Assembly (NCBI GenBank): GCA_023230585.1
Contig: JALNXB010000044.1
Span: 1-15,203 of the forward strand
Reading direction: 5' to 3'
Length of the DNA: 15,203 nucleotides
Source: a bacterium
GTDB lineage: Bacteria; Ratteibacteria; UBA8468; B48-G9; JAFGKM01
Below the pieces are notes generated by a model, which was not told where the DNA came from, did no database searches, and saw only the letters and a program-made list of their open reading frames with translations. The translations under genes were made by a program, and so were the position numbers. Positions 14,736-15,203 of this stretch are shown in pieces (the first letter of the stretch is position 1; each line of letters opens with the position of its first letter).

Positions 14736-14875
14736 GATAAGTGAGTTCCCCATTATTTAAGATAAATTCTCTTCATTCCGCTTTAGTAAGGAGCAGACGG
14801 AACAACCCCCTTACAAGTACTGTTGGGGCAAGTTCTGAGAGTTCATCTCCTCTTTTCTATTTTGTTTTTTTGTTT
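14736..14875 (+). other. Structured segment ending in a T-rich tract, possible RNA element or terminator
   Basis: Downstream of tRNA-Pro there are two stems that share bases and so exclude each other: TTCCG (14776-14780) with CGGAA (14798-14802), or GAAC (14800-14803) with GTTC (14832-14835) stacked on CCCC (14806-14809) with GGGG (14825-14828). A T-rich stretch (14852-14873) follows a short GAGA/TCTC arm. This could be the end of the tRNA transcript, an attenuator or a small RNA; no known family is recognised. Confidence 0.3.
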
Positions 14876-15153
14876 ACAAAAACTGAAAAATTTGTTAACA
14901 TAGTTATAGGTTGTCAATAAATACAACTATCATTCTTATTGTTGTAATTCATCACAGTAATGTCAAACAATAAATCAATAATTACTATAATATAAAGAAA
15001 TACTAAGTAAATTAAATATTTCCAAAATGATTTGTTAAAATTGGTAAAAGTTACCTAAGTTATAATTATAAAAACTTAAACTGTAACTCTGCGAAAAATA
15101 AGTAATATATCATACCATAAATTTCTATAATGCAATAAAAATAGTAACTTCAC
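14876..15153. other. Very AT-rich non-coding DNA
   Basis: No reading frame of note on either strand. It contains a bulged 8-bp inverted repeat, ATAGGTTGT with ACAACTAT (14906-14930), an overlapping TACAAC/GTTGTA repeat, and isolated TATAAT boxes (14986-14991, 15126-15131) without convincing -35 partners. Nothing else is seen. Confidence 0.5.
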
Positions 15154-15182
15154 TTGACAGAGCTCTTTTTTTTAGGTATTAC
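15154..15182 (+). promoter_or_regulatory. Promoter-like element pointing out of the window
   Basis: A perfect -35 TTGACA (15154-15159), a 17-bp spacer and a -10 TATTAC (15177-15182, four of six matches). The -10 is the left arm of the palindrome at 15177-15195. It probably drives a gene beyond the right edge. Confidence 0.5.
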
Positions 15183-15195
15183 TTAATAAGTAATA
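15177..15195. promoter_or_regulatory. 19-nt palindrome, possible operator
   Basis: TATTACTT-AAT-AAGTAATA is a perfect 8-bp inverted repeat around a 3-nt centre. Its overlap with the -10 of the promoter-like element is the usual place for a repressor site. Confidence 0.4.
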
Positions 15196-15203
15196 TGCAA
15201 AGG

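Larger units (their letters stand above)
15097..15196 (+). repeat. 12-nt direct repeat AATAAGTAATAT, two copies
   Basis: Identical copies at 15097-15108 and 15185-15196, 88 bp apart start to start. The second copy includes one arm of the palindrome over the promoter-like -10. In such AT-rich DNA a chance match is possible. Confidence 0.5.

Noticed and set aside
14776..14802. AAGGAGCAGA stretch resembling the SRP RNA apical loop
   Set aside because: The conserved 5' strand (GTCAGG-like) and GGAA tetraloop arrangement are missing, so 4.5S RNA is not supported.
14821..14850. GGGG followed by CTGAGAG, reminiscent of a TPP riboswitch
   Set aside because: The other conserved TPP parts (the ACCC partner and the CCUGAUCUGG-like arm) are absent, and no thiamine gene is in view.
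14773..14857. TGA read as a sense codon in the right-hand spacer frame
   Set aside because: recO and the DUF502 gene in this window both end properly at TGA, so TGA is a stop here.
1..15203. CRISPR arrays, complete insertion sequences, toxin-antitoxin or defence modules
   Set aside because: No regularly spaced repeats, transposase genes with terminal repeats, or recognisable defence proteins were seen.

Overview
The window reads as the chromosome of an AT-rich, probably diderm bacterium. Codons are A/T-biased, two proteins have lipoprotein-type signal peptides, one of these also has a peptidoglycan-binding LysM domain, and there is a DgkA-type lipid kinase and a class I iron-sulphur fumarase. 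TAA and TGA both end real genes, so the standard bacterial code applies. The gene content and the LamG/TPR lipoprotein suggest an uncultured lineage such as Omnitrophota or a relative. That placement is a guess from gene style, not a phylogenetic result.

Left part, minus strand (about 65-5656). From a near-perfect sigma-70 promoter at 5701-5729 run rpsO (ribosomal protein S15) and pnp (polynucleotide phosphorylase), a classical translation/RNA-decay pair. An L-fucose-isomerase-like sugar isomerase follows 40 nt later, then, after a 250-bp spacer, a putative lipoprotein with a LamG-like domain and TPR repeats. The spacer is richer in GC than its surroundings and holds a 12-bp palindrome. A possible C-terminal fragment of another gene enters from the left edge on the plus strand.

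Right part, plus strand (5763-14719). hisS (apparently without a Shine-Dalgarno site) and aspS are followed by a compact run of genes that abut or overlap: LysM lipoprotein, phoH, ybeY, a DgkA-PAP2 fusion, a DUF502 membrane protein, recO and fumarase alpha. Fumarase beta and two tRNA genes, Arg(GCG) and Pro(CGG), come next. Themes are tRNA charging, rRNA maturation (PhoH/YbeY), undecaprenyl-lipid recycling and envelope anchoring, recombination repair (RecO) and the fumarate/malate step of the TCA cycle.

Right end (14720-15203). There is no convincing gene. A moderately structured segment ending in a T-rich tract (about 14736-14875) is followed by very AT-rich DNA. Near the edge sits a TTGACA promoter-like element pointing out of the window, overlapped by a 19-nt palindrome and a 12-nt direct repeat.

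The window is mostly housekeeping and I found no clear new multi-gene system. The points most worth a second look are the YbeY that lacks two hallmark residues, the DgkA-PAP2 fusion, the tRNA-Arg(GCG) placed 4 nt after fumarase beta, the nondiscriminating-type AspRS signature, and the right-hand non-coding region.
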